Shown here piece by piece: positions 43,425 to 50,656 of a stretch of 64,000 bases of DNA. Source of the stretch: an uncultured Aquimarina sp. (GTDB taxonomy: Bacteria; Bacteroidota; Bacteroidia; Flavobacteriales; Flavobacteriaceae); the NCBI GenBank assembly GCA_947498705.1, contig CANMLW010000013.1, positions 1 to 64,000 of the forward strand, read 5' to 3'. The position numbers and the translations under genes are program-made. How positions within the stretch are numbered: position 1 is the stretch's first letter; each line of letters opens with the position of its first letter. Under the pieces are notes generated by a model. The model worked only from the letters and a program-made list of their open reading frames with translations, did no database searches and was not told the DNA's origin.

Positions 43425-44429
43425 TTACCTCACTAAATTCATGGTAAGCTCATTTTGCGCCCTTTTTCCGTGACTCCAACTTCTAATAGCATCAAAAGTT
43501 GCCTTGGCAATGTTCGTCAAGGCTTCATTGGTAGCAAAGGCCTGATGAGGAGTAATCAAAGTATTAGGAAGACTAATAAGCTTTTGTAATATGTTATCTT
43601 TCAGCTTATCTTTTGAATGATTATAAAAGAAAATACCATTTTCATTTTCATATACATCTGCCCCATAAGCCGCAATGCTTTTTAGTTCTAAGGCTTTGAT
43701 GATATCTTTTGTATGTACCACCCTACCTCTGGCCACATTTATCAATATTGCACTTCGCTTCATATATCCTATGATTTTTGCGTCGATCAAGTGATGAGTT
43801 TGGGATGTTAATGGTACGCATAAAAACACAACATCTGATTGTTTCGCCAATTGTGCTAAATCACTATATATAACCTGATAATTATATATTAAATTTTTAT
43901 CTTCATAAAGATCATTGGCAATAATATTACATCCAAAACCGCTGGCAATCTTTGCTATTACTTTCCCTATTCTTCCGGTGCCTATAATTCCTACTGTTTT
44001 ATTGTTTAAATCAAACCCTACCAGATTACTTAGCGAAAAATTATAATTCTGTACTTGCTCATGTGCTTTTAAAATTTTGCGATTAAGTGTCAGCAATAAA
44101 GTAAAAGCATGTTCTGCAATGGCATAAGGAGAGTATCCGGCGGCATTAGCAACTTTTAACCCTAGTTTATTGGCTTTATATAGATTTACATTATCATAAC
44201 CTGTAGATCTAAGCGTGATATACTTAACTCCGAAACTTTTAAGTTGTTCCAGAACTTTTGAGGATCCATCATCTGCCGAAAAAATTGACACAACATCAAA
44301 ACCCAGCGCCAATTGAACGGTATCGGCACTAAGCCGATCTGGTATATACTTTATTTGAAATTGATCATTATTCTCTTTTTCTAAAAAAGGAATCTCAAAG
44401 TCTTTAGCGCTATATATTAGGATTTTCAT
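43425..44429 (-). CDS. D-2-hydroxyacid dehydrogenase (D-lactate dehydrogenase-like)
   Basis: This 334-residue NAD-dependent enzyme resembles fermentative D-lactate dehydrogenase. The Rossmann motif is VGIIGTGRIGKVIA. The catalytic triad is visible as Arg in ARGRVVHTKDI or the preceding TLRSTGYDNV, Glu in GADVYENENG and His in LITPHQAFAT. The insert NGIFFYNHSKDKLKDNILQKL is typical of the LdhA group. It overlaps the end of the upstream lipoprotein gene by 20 bp, indicating translational coupling. Pyruvate reduction under low oxygen is a reasonable inference. Confidence 0.9.
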   Translation of the reverse strand: MKILIYSAKDFEIPFLEKENNDQFQIKYIPDRLSADTVQLALGFDVVSIFSADDGSSKVLEQLKSFGVKYITLRSTGYDNVNLYKANKLGLKVANAAGYSPYAIAEHAFTLLLTLNRKILKAHEQVQNYNFSLSNLVGFDLNNKTVGIIGTGRIGKVIAKIASGFGCNIIANDLYEDKNLIYNYQVIYSDLAQLAKQSDVVFLCVPLTSQTHHLIDAKIIGYMKRSAILINVARGRVVHTKDIIKALELKSIAAYGADVYENENGIFFYNHSKDKLKDNILQKLISLPNTLITPHQAFATNEALTNIAKATFDAIRSWSHGKRAQNELTMNLVR

Positions 44430-45087
44430 CTATATTAGATTCGATTATTAATAATTGTTGTTCTTTTAAGGCCCATATCAAAATTTTAACATAATCATTA
44501 ACCGCCTTTTTTATATTTTCTGGCTCGGTAACATCTATGGATCCTCTCCAGATAATTTCTTTTTCTTTATCAGGACATATGCAGTATAAAGAAGATTGTG
44601 CATGAAAAATCTGGTATTCATTGTAGTAATCTTCTTGAAAATAAATATCCTGATTTTCGTAATAATCATTTCTAAAACTCTTAAATGTCTTATCAAGATT
44701 TCTAGTTGTTGATAATACCGTTACTTTATCTTCGACACCTATTACCTTTGACAATAGTATTGCATCAAAACCTTCTTGAAGCAATTCTGTTTCTAACTTC
44801 ATCAACCCTTCTTCTGTTATAGGAGAATCCGCATAAAATCTTTCAAAAAAATCCAGACTCCTAAACGCATTAACATTATTTTCTCTTAATTCTGAAGTTA
44901 GTTTTTGCTCAAAAACCTTTCTATTGTCCAAATTAGGTGTAATACCAATCACAAAAACTTTCTTAGCTTCGAAAGTAGAAATATCAGGGTTTTTCCAGTT
45001 TTCTATTAATTCGCTAGAGGAGCATCCGATCAGTAAAATAATACTAATCATATATACATATGACTTATTTATATTTTTTAAGTTCAT
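44410..45087 (-). CDS. Hypothetical lipoprotein
   Basis: This 225-residue lipoprotein (lipobox ILLIGCSSSEL) contains KVFVIGITPNLDNRKVFEQKLTSEL and EGFDAILLSKVIGVED, a pattern like the alpha/beta folds of DUF4136-type and related periplasmic lipoproteins. No catalytic motif is seen. It overlaps the hydroxyacid dehydrogenase gene, so the two are cotranscribed, though an envelope lipoprotein and a cytosolic dehydrogenase make an odd pair. Confidence 0.75.
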   Translation of the reverse strand: MNLKNINKSYVYMISIILLIGCSSSELIENWKNPDISTFEAKKVFVIGITPNLDNRKVFEQKLTSELRENNVNAFRSLDFFERFYADSPITEEGLMKLETELLQEGFDAILLSKVIGVEDKVTVLSTTRNLDKTFKSFRNDYYENQDIYFQEDYYNEYQIFHAQSSLYCICPDKEKEIIWRGSIDVTEPENIKKAVNDYVKILIWALKEQQLLIIESNIDENPNI

Positions 45088-45448
45088 TTTTATTATATTT
45101 TAATATTATTTTATCCAATCTGCTTGTTACCATTTTTAAGGGTATTTTTAATTTCACTAATCTAATCGAGTAATTCCCTTTGATCTGAATGAGCAGATAA
45201 ACTTTCTATATGAAGTGTTTTGGCTTCAATGAGATAATATTTGTCATATACCCTTATTTCATTAGCCCCTTCCTACAACTCCCTACCTCTATCCCTTCTT
45301 GCCTAATATCTTACTAATAAAGGTTGGATGTAATAGTTTCATCAAGTTGTTTTTTAGATATTATAATACCATTATAAATGATACATCTATTTCATTTTTT
45401 CAATGATATTTAAAGTATTGTTAATATCTATTTTTCATTTTTTATGCT
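45088..45448. other. Intergenic stretch without recognisable content
   Basis: This AT-rich gap lies between the lipoprotein gene and the HPF gene. I found no ORF, exact promoter box, strong hairpin or repeat. Confidence 0.4.
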
Positions 45449-45751
45449 TTACATATAAGGTTTCATTTCCCCTTTTCTCTTTTTGAGCTGTTTTTCTATA
45501 TCATTAAGTGTTTCTTTAAAAGCCAATTCATAGTTTTTTGCGTTGGATGTTGCATATATTTTTGGTCCTGGTAAACTTAGTTCCAAATCACAAATTTTTC
45601 CTTCCCCTTTGGGGTCATTCTCTTTTTTAAAAAACACGTTAGATTTAATTACCCAATCATATTTTTTATATATCTTATTTAGTTTTTCTCGTACATACGC
45701 TTCCAGAGTTTCACTTACTGGTATTTGTACAAATTGAATATTAATTTTCAT
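45449..45751 (-). CDS. hpf: Ribosome hibernation-promoting factor (HPF/RaiA), short form
   Basis: This 100-residue beta-alpha-beta-beta-beta-alpha protein binds the 30S subunit at the tRNA and mRNA channel and stores ribosomes in an inactive state. Family features are IQFVQIPVSETLEAYVREKLNKI, the middle strands CDLELSLPGPKIYATS and the C-terminal helix FKETLNDIEKQLKKRKGE. There is no long-form dimerisation tail. Its place near a lactate dehydrogenase-like gene suits a stress or low-oxygen cluster (inference). Confidence 0.9.
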   Translation of the reverse strand: MKINIQFVQIPVSETLEAYVREKLNKIYKKYDWVIKSNVFFKKENDPKGEGKICDLELSLPGPKIYATSNAKNYELAFKETLNDIEKQLKKRKGEMKPYM

Positions 45752-45877
45752 AGTACTTTATTATTTTAACGATTCATGATTTTTTCTTTATTGTGTATCT
45801 GTTTTTCAAAAACTAAAACTCACTAGCAAACGAAACATACCATTTGTTTTTTAGTACTTGTTGATGGACAACAATAT

Positions 45878-46264
45878 TTAGTAAGGCACTAATTCGTATG
45901 CTCTATTTAATAAGAATACTCCTGCCAAAAACAGTAGCACATACAATATCTGAACAAGTTTTATATTGATAAATTTTAGCCACTTTATGGTTGCTATAGG
46001 AAAAACAAACAACAATAGGCCTAAACCTAAAGCTATCCATCCGATCGAAGTAATGATGAATTTCCAATTTGACTCCCATATATTATGTAGTAATATGTTA
46101 ATCAACCCAATAACAATAGCTATAAAAGAGGTAATAATTAAAAACTTCTGATCTTTAAGGTTTTCAAAAACTTCTTTAATTCTAGATGGATTAAAACTAA
46201 GAACGAAGAAAAAAACGATAAGATACCAGCCCCAAAATTTAGCTAAAAAAACAGATACATCCAT
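45878..46264 (-). CDS. Four-span integral membrane protein, hypothetical
   Basis: This 128-residue protein has four hydrophobic helices (about 8-24, 42-60, 68-88 and 102-122) and little soluble sequence (FNPSRIKEVFENLKDQ forms the first loop). I do not recognise the family. It is probably a separate unit from HPF, whose start lies 127 bp away, and is divergent from the CopZ-like gene. Confidence 0.7.
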   Translation of the reverse strand: MDVSVFLAKFWGWYLIVFFFVLSFNPSRIKEVFENLKDQKFLIITSFIAIVIGLINILLHNIWESNWKFIITSIGWIALGLGLLLFVFPIATIKWLKFINIKLVQILYVLLFLAGVFLLNRAYELVPY

Positions 46265-46412
46265 TGAAAAATATTTGATTATTACCCCAAAAGTAATAGC
46301 CTATGAGTTTTTAAAAAATGACATCAATCAGTAACGATCCTGATATTTATCATAGGATTCGGTATTTTGTTCTTCTACTTTGTCAACATCTTAATTTTAT
46401 ACATATAAACAC

Positions 46413-46682
46413 ATGAAAACTACAGTTGCTATACAGAATCTAAAATGTGGCGGATGTGAAAGTACTATTGCAAGAAAAATTCATAAACTACCTGGTATTA
46501 AAGACATTTCTATAAATGTAGCTACTCGCACCATATCTTTTAGTTATGAAACTCATGATGGGCTTGAAACCGTTCAAAAGGAATTAACTAAATTGAAATA
46601 TCCTACAAAAGGCGATTACAACCCAATAGTAGCAAAAGCAAAGTCTTACATGAATTGCTCTATAGGTAAAGTGAATATGTAA
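46413..46682 (+). CDS. HMA-domain metal-binding protein (CopZ-like)
   Basis: This 89-residue protein has one heavy-metal-associated ferredoxin fold: the NLKCGGCESTI motif supplies the CxxC metal site, followed by LPGIKDISINVATRTISF. Such proteins chaperone Cu(I) or bind other soft metals. An extra C-terminal tail (about 70-89) ends with another Cys. No metal-transporting ATPase is nearby. A small membrane protein gene starts one base after its stop codon. Confidence 0.88.
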   Translation: MKTTVAIQNLKCGGCESTIARKIHKLPGIKDISINVATRTISFSYETHDGLETVQKELTKLKYPTKGDYNPIVAKAKSYMNCSIGKVNM

Positions 46683-46683
46683 T

Positions 46684-46878
46684 ATGCAATACACCATGAA
46701 AGAACAAATACAAAAGAAAACATCATCTAATACCATATATGGATTAGGGTTTATAGGAGCGGCCGTTTATTTTATCGGTACTGCTACTAGTTTCTGGGCA
46801 GGAGTTTTAGGATTATTTAAAGCTCTTGTTTGGCCTGCAATTATAATCTATGAAGTACTTAAATTTATGAATGCCTGA
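46684..46878 (+). CDS. Small membrane protein coupled to the HMA protein
   Basis: This 64-residue protein has a charged N-terminus and two hydrophobic stretches (about 18-38 and 40-58; GFIGAAVYFIGTATSFWAGVL). It begins at the ATG at 46684 directly after the upstream TAA; an in-frame ATG at 46696 is an alternative. Small proteins of this kind often follow CopZ-like genes in Flavobacteriaceae, but the function is unknown. Confidence 0.72.
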   Translation: MQYTMKEQIQKKTSSNTIYGLGFIGAAVYFIGTATSFWAGVLGLFKALVWPAIIIYEVLKFMNA

Positions 46879-46992
46879 AATATCTACAGATCAGTTCATT
46901 GTTTTACATCAATACAACTTGTAGAAATTGTTTATGAATAGTCTAAAATCTTGTAACAAAAAACTTGAACTCTTTTGCTTCAAGCACATATT

Positions 46993-47034
46993 AAAACAAC
47001 AAAAACCCCTTTTTCAAGGGGTTTTTGTTGTTTT
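46993..47034. terminator. Strong bidirectional terminator
   Basis: Nineteen-base arms (AAAACAACAAAAACCCCTT and its exact complement) enclose a TTTC loop between the HMA pair (+) and the rhodanese gene (-). Confidence 0.92.
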
Positions 47035-47050
47035 GTAAGGTATTAATGTA

Positions 47051-47452
47051 TTAATCCATCGTCGTAGGTTTTCCTTTAAACTTCCATTCAGAAATTCCTC
47101 CATCCAGATCATATATTTTGGTAAATCCTGCTTTTTTCATAAATGCAGAACACTTATTACTTCTTTTACCTCTACCGCAGTAAATTGCCACAGGTTTGGT
47201 TTTATCTATTGTAGAAATCAAATCTGTAAAATTTGAGGCCCAAAAATCTATATTGGTAGCGCCTTCTATATGACCTTCGGCATATTCTGAAGAAGTCCTA
47301 ATGTCTATAAGTTGTATTTTTTCCATTTTTAACAAAGAATCCATTTCTTTTACAGAAATTAATTCTACTATAGAAGTATCTTCTTTTGTTTGTTTACAAC
47401 TAGCAAACAAAAATGAAGAGAACAACAATAAAAAAAGGAAACTCTTGCTCAT
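47051..47452 (-). CDS. Rhodanese-like lipoprotein
   Basis: This 133-residue single-domain sulfurtransferase has a lipobox (FLFASCKQ), so it is anchored in the envelope. The domain shows IDIRTSSEYAEGHIEGATNID and the active-site loop IYCGRGKRSNKC, with Cys then Gly-Arg-Gly-Lys-Arg-Ser, and ends YDLDGGISEWKFKGKP. It lies 9 bp after a second, cytoplasmic rhodanese gene on the same strand, so sulfur or redox roles on both sides of the membrane are possible. Confidence 0.9.
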   Translation of the reverse strand: MSKSFLFLLLFSSFLFASCKQTKEDTSIVELISVKEMDSLLKMEKIQLIDIRTSSEYAEGHIEGATNIDFWASNFTDLISTIDKTKPVAIYCGRGKRSNKCSAFMKKAGFTKIYDLDGGISEWKFKGKPTTMD

Positions 47453-47461
47453 GGATATAAC

Positions 47462-47776
47462 TTATTCTACTACTTCACCATCCCAATTCATAAAACCTCC
47501 TACAAGGTTATAGGTAGTATCAAATCCCATTTGTTCCATCAACGCACATGCTTGGGCACTACGTGCTCCAGAACGACAATAAACATAATAATTTTTAGAT
47601 TTATCAAGCTTTTCTACTTCATCCAAAAATTCTTGTCCTAAACGAATATCTATATTACGCATTTTTGGGATATAACCATCTTCTACTTCTTCTTCTGTTC
47701 TTACATCCAAAATTACCGCATTTTCATCGGTAGCGATTTGTTCTTGCCATTCTTCTTGTGTGATATCTTCTGCCAT
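47462..47776 (-). CDS. Rhodanese-like protein, cytoplasmic
   Basis: This 104-residue stand-alone rhodanese domain has VILDVRTEEEVEDGYIPKMRNIDI and the loop VYCRSGARSAQAC with the catalytic Cys. It ends with LVGGFMNWDGE and has no signal peptide. It is first in a two-gene operon with the lipoprotein version. A -7 box 57 bp upstream and a 7-bp inverted repeat between box and start suggest regulated transcription. Confidence 0.9.
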   Translation of the reverse strand: MAEDITQEEWQEQIATDENAVILDVRTEEEVEDGYIPKMRNIDIRLGQEFLDEVEKLDKSKNYYVYCRSGARSAQACALMEQMGFDTTYNLVGGFMNWDGEVVE

Positions 47777-47806
47777 TTAAAAAAATATATTAATTAAAAC
47801 TTCATT

Positions 47807-47840
47807 ACTACAACACTATATTGTAGTTATTACAAAGATA
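47807..47840 (-). promoter_or_regulatory. Rhodanese operon promoter with inverted repeat
   Basis: On the minus strand TATCTTTG (47833-47840) is a full -7 match. Downstream of it, ACTACAA and TTGTAGT (47807-47827) form an inverted repeat around CACTATA, in the place a repressor or a 5' leader structure would act. Confidence 0.45.
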
Positions 47841-47898
47841 GTGAGTCTTAAAGAAATTATATACTGTTGCTTTAACTTAATCAAAAAACAGACCAGTC

Positions 47899-48525
47899 TT
47901 ATGCCTTAATACTGCATCCAATTGCCTTGGTTACTTCTATGGGTACTTTTTTCCCTTCTAGAAGTGCATTGACCGCATCTTGTACATATTTTGCTGTGGC
48001 AGCATCAGGATCTTTGTAGTTATTATCTATGGCCCCAATATACCTTACCACATTACCCTCTGCGGTATTTTCAAGAACATAGACATGAGGTGTTTTGGTA
48101 GCGCCGTATAGCGGATATATTTTTTGACCATCATCAAATAAATAAGGAAAAGTAAACCCTTTTTCTTTAGATCTTTTTTTCATATTGTCAAAACTATCAC
48201 CGGGATATGCTTTTGGATTATTAGGGTTAATAGCGATAACTGGATACCCTTTGGCTTTAAACTCTTTATCCAATGCTATTATTCTATCCTCGTATGCAAC
48301 AGAATATGGACAATGATTGCATGTAAAAATCAAAATAAATCCTTTTGCTTCTTCATAATTTGCCAAAGACACAAAAGAGTCATCAACATTTTTAAGGTTA
48401 AAATCGGTGGCAACATCTCCTATCGAATATCCTTTACTCATTTTAGGATTCGATACTTTATCCAATGCAAAAGCACTTACTGCAATTACAAAAGTTACGA
48501 TAACTAAAATTTTTAATGTTTTCAT
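47899..48525 (-). CDS. Thioredoxin-fold AhpC/TSA-like protein, secreted
   Basis: This 208-residue protein has a signal peptide (MKTLKILVIVTFVIAVSAFA). The redoxin domain carries FTCNHCPYSVAYEDRI, where CNHC is the likely active site, and SFDNMKKRSKEKGFTFPYLFDDGQ, YGATKTPHVYVL with the cis-Pro. It matches the CNHCPY-containing redoxin subgroup. It lies 24 bp downstream of the TlpA-like gene and is probably cotranscribed, giving two exported thiol-active proteins. Confidence 0.88.
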   Translation of the reverse strand: MKTLKILVIVTFVIAVSAFALDKVSNPKMSKGYSIGDVATDFNLKNVDDSFVSLANYEEAKGFILIFTCNHCPYSVAYEDRIIALDKEFKAKGYPVIAINPNNPKAYPGDSFDNMKKRSKEKGFTFPYLFDDGQKIYPLYGATKTPHVYVLENTAEGNVVRYIGAIDNNYKDPDAATAKYVQDAVNALLEGKKVPIEVTKAIGCSIKA

Positions 48526-48549
48526 TTTTTCTAAAGCTTTAGTTATTTA

Positions 48550-49071
48550 CTATAATACTTTTTTTAATTCTTTTTCTAGTTCATTATAGGTAAAAGACTG
48601 TTCATAAAAACGGCGTACACCTCCTTTATAAATAATTGTTGCAGGTATAGAGCCGGTCCAGTTAAGATTCACTTTTGGGATCCAGGAATTGGCATCTGGG
48701 TCATCTAACAAAACTACTTTGCTCTGTATCTTTTGCTTCTTTAAAAAAGGAATTAATTTGGATTCTACCTGATTGGGTACATCCAGACTTACCAGGATTA
48801 CTTCTACCTTATCATCAGGATATCTACTATTTACTAATTCGAAATATGGCAATTCTGCCACACAAGGCTTGCACCAGGTAGCCCAAAAATTAATTATTCT
48901 CGTTTTCCCATCATTTCTATGGAGTAAAGGTGTAATTCCTTCAAAATCGTAGACAGGAATTTCTAATCCGTCACCGTTAAAACTATCTGTACAAGTAAGC
49001 GCAGCGGTTTTTTCTCCTTTACAACCGGTAAAAAAGATGATCAAAATCATATATAAAAAACACTTGTACAT
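48550..49071 (-). CDS. TlpA-like thioredoxin lipoprotein
   Basis: This 173-residue lipoprotein (lipobox IFFTGCKGEK) has a thioredoxin fold with the active site NFWATWCKPCVAELPYF and the cis-Pro in GSIPATIIY. Such proteins reduce or rearrange disulfides in the periplasm, for example in cytochrome c maturation. It is the first gene of the pair with the CNHC redoxin. The upstream region to the MarR gene is divergent. Confidence 0.9.
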   Translation of the reverse strand: MYKCFLYMILIIFFTGCKGEKTAALTCTDSFNGDGLEIPVYDFEGITPLLHRNDGKTRIINFWATWCKPCVAELPYFELVNSRYPDDKVEVILVSLDVPNQVESKLIPFLKKQKIQSKVVLLDDPDANSWIPKVNLNWTGSIPATIIYKGGVRRFYEQSFTYNELEKELKKVL

Positions 49072-49151
49072 ACTACTAATTTATCAAAACCATTAATTAA
49101 GCAAAAGGAAATTAACAGAGTTTCTGAATTTTATCTAAATTTTATCTAAAA

Positions 49152-49159
49152 TATTTTTG
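49152..49159 (+). promoter_or_regulatory. Upstream TAnnTTTG box (distal, MarR-YceI)
   Basis: TATTTTTG lies 163 bp before the MarR TTG start. It would give a long leader that includes a doubtful 33-codon frame from 49209. Its use is uncertain because a closer box exists at 49283. Confidence 0.3.
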
Positions 49160-49279
49160 GTCTATACTTTTAAAACCAACATTCATTAAACCAAACAACA
49201 ATTATACTATGCAATCCACGATTAAATTCAATTTTAACAAAGAATTAATACAACCTTATCTTTTTTCAAACAAAAACCA

Positions 49280-49295
49280 ACATACATTTGTATGT
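49280..49295 (+). promoter_or_regulatory. MarR promoter embedded in an inverted repeat
   Basis: ACATAC-ATTT-GTATGT is a perfect 6-bp-arm inverted repeat. The -7 box TACATTTG (49283-49290) lies entirely inside it. Binding of a MarR dimer there would block transcription of its own gene, the usual autoregulation of this family. No biochemical evidence is available. Confidence 0.5.
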
Positions 49296-49314
49296 ACAAA
49301 TTTTGTATAAACAA

Positions 49315-49776
49315 TTGAGCATAGAAAAAATCATAAAAACAGAAGTCAAACTACCAGTTAACAGGAAGGTTATTATTAATCTTCTGTATACAGAAAACTG
49401 GATGATGGATAAAATTAACCTGGAGTTAAAACCATTTGATGTTTCGATACAACAGTTTAACGTACTTCGAATTTTAAAAGGTCAAAAAGGGAAACCTGCT
49501 AACCTTTCTACTATTCAAGAAAGAATGGTTACAAAAATGAGTAACACAACTCGTTTGGTAGACAAGCTAATCACCAAGAAATTCGTTTCCAGAATTACTT
49601 GTCCTTCTAATCGAAGAAAAGTTGAAATTACCATTACTCAACAGGGAGAGGATTTTTTAAAAAAAGTAAACCCCGTTATGGAAAAATTCGAGAACAACAT
49701 CACGTCTTCTCTTTCTCAAGAAGATTTAATCTTATTGGATCAATTGCTAAATAAATTAAGAAATACTAATTACTAA
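49315..49776 (+). CDS. MarR-family transcriptional regulator
   Basis: This winged-helix regulator of about 154 residues shows LKPFDVSIQQFNVLRILKGQKGKPANLSTIQERM and SNTTRLVDKLITKKFVSRITCPSNRRKVEITIT, the recognition helix and wing. The longest frame opens at a TTG (49288) within the promoter box. The TTG at 49315, giving SIEKIIKTE as the N-terminus, is the more plausible start and lies just after the expected transcript start. The YceI gene follows 29 bp later in the same direction, a pairing common in Flavobacteriia. Confidence 0.9.
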   Translation: MSIEKIIKTEVKLPVNRKVIINLLYTENWMMDKINLELKPFDVSIQQFNVLRILKGQKGKPANLSTIQERMVTKMSNTTRLVDKLITKKFVSRITCPSNRRKVEITITQQGEDFLKKVNPVMEKFENNITSSLSQEDLILLDQLLNKLRNTNY

Positions 49777-49805
49777 TATATATAACCCTATTTAATTTTA
49801 AAATC

Positions 49806-50369
49806 ATGAAAAACAAGCTAAAATTAATAATCGCACTTATCGTTGTTGCTTCTACAACCACTTTTGCTCAAAAAAAAGAAATTAAAACTTCTGAAAGCAC
49901 TATTAATTGGACCGGAAAAAAAGTTACAGGATCTCATGCAGGAACTTTAAGTTTCTCTAGTGGATATCTAACTTTTGAAGGAGATCAAATTAGTGGTGGA
50001 GAATTTACTGTTGATATGACTTCTCTTACGGTTACAGATTTAAAAGCTGGAGCTGGAAAAGAAAAACTAGAAGGACACCTTAATTCTGATGATTTTTTTG
50101 GAGTTGCTAATCACAAAACTGCTAAGTTAACAATTAAAAAAGCAACCAAAGGAAAAGAAGGATATAGTATAGAGGGTAGTCTTACTATAAAAGGAAAAAC
50201 AAACCCAATAACTTTTGATCTTGCAATCAAAGAAAACGCTGCTACCACCACATTAAAAGTAGATAGAACCAAGTATGACATCAAGTACGGATCAGGTAGT
50301 TTCTTTGACAATTTAGGAGACAAAACCATTAGTGATGAATTTGAGTTAGCTGTAAACTTAAAAATGTAA
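49806..50369 (+). CDS. YceI-family periplasmic protein
   Basis: This 187-residue secreted lipocalin-like protein has a signal peptide (LIIALIVVASTTTFAQ). The YceI fold is shown by STINWTGKKVTGSHAGTLSF, GEFTVDMTSLTVTDL, LEGHLNSDDFFGV, SIEGSLTIKGKTNPITF and YDIKYGSGSFFDNLGDKTI. It probably binds a polyisoprenoid. It is the target most likely controlled by the adjacent MarR regulator. It differs from the lipoprotein copy at 11488 in lacking a lipobox and linker. Confidence 0.94.
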   Translation: MKNKLKLIIALIVVASTTTFAQKKEIKTSESTINWTGKKVTGSHAGTLSFSSGYLTFEGDQISGGEFTVDMTSLTVTDLKAGAGKEKLEGHLNSDDFFGVANHKTAKLTIKKATKGKEGYSIEGSLTIKGKTNPITFDLAIKENAATTTLKVDRTKYDIKYGSGSFFDNLGDKTISDEFELAVNLKM

Positions 50370-50401
50370 TTATTTTATCTTCCTAATTGTAAAATAATTT
50401 A

Positions 50402-50409
50402 TATATTTG
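50402..50409 (+). promoter_or_regulatory. Predicted -7 box of the trp operon
   Basis: TATATTTG matches TAnnTTTG and lies 18 bp before the leader peptide ATG, placing transcription start near 50416. No clear -33 element was found. Confidence 0.6.
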
Positions 50410-50426
50410 GCTCAATATTTAAAAAA

Positions 50427-50489
50427 ATGAAAGTAATCTTAACAAATAATTGGTGGTGGTCTTCTCTAAGCGAAAATGTCGTGAGATAG
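50427..50489 (+). CDS. trpL: trp operon leader peptide
   Basis: This 20-residue frame (ATG 50427, TAG 50487-50489) contains NNWWWSS: three consecutive TGG codons at 50451-50459. The stop codon lies 31 bp before a U-tailed terminator that precedes trpE. The peptide's only plausible role is to let ribosomes sense charged tRNA-Trp. It is too short to be found by ordinary gene calling. Confidence 0.9.
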   Translation: MKVILTNNWWWSSLSENVVR

Positions 50490-50555
50490 ATCCTATTGTT
50501 ATAAGTTAAGTTAACATATCAAAGGCTTGTCAAATCACGACAAGCCTTTTTTTAT
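50477..50555 (+). promoter_or_regulatory. trp attenuator: antiterminator pairing and terminator
   Basis: The terminator is AAAGGCTTGTC (50521-50531) paired with GACAAGCCTTT (50539-50549) followed by T residues. Its loop and right arm contain TCACGACA (50535-50542), which is the exact complement of TGTCGTGA (50477-50484) near the end of the leader frame. A ribosome stalled at the Trp codons leaves 50477-50484 free to form the antiterminator; a ribosome reaching the stop codon covers it, and the terminator forms. Confidence 0.85.
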
Positions 50556-50656
50556 TGCTTTTTTAAAGAAAAGCAAAACAAATAATATTATTTCTAAATG
50601 TTGCACAATAAAATAGTAACATGGCACATTAGAAAAATGATAAACAAACATGTAAA

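Noticed and set aside
43053-43447. Four overlapping ORFs on both strands over the ssrA downstream region
   Set aside because: They are translations of the 122-bp tandem repeat and the tmRNA 3' end. The repeated peptide pattern simply follows the DNA period, and none has a homologue-like domain.
49209-49310. 33-codon plus-strand frame upstream of the MarR gene
   Set aside because: It runs through the MarR promoter box and operator-like repeat and has no recognisable content. It is probably chance, although a distal promoter box at 49152 could transcribe it.
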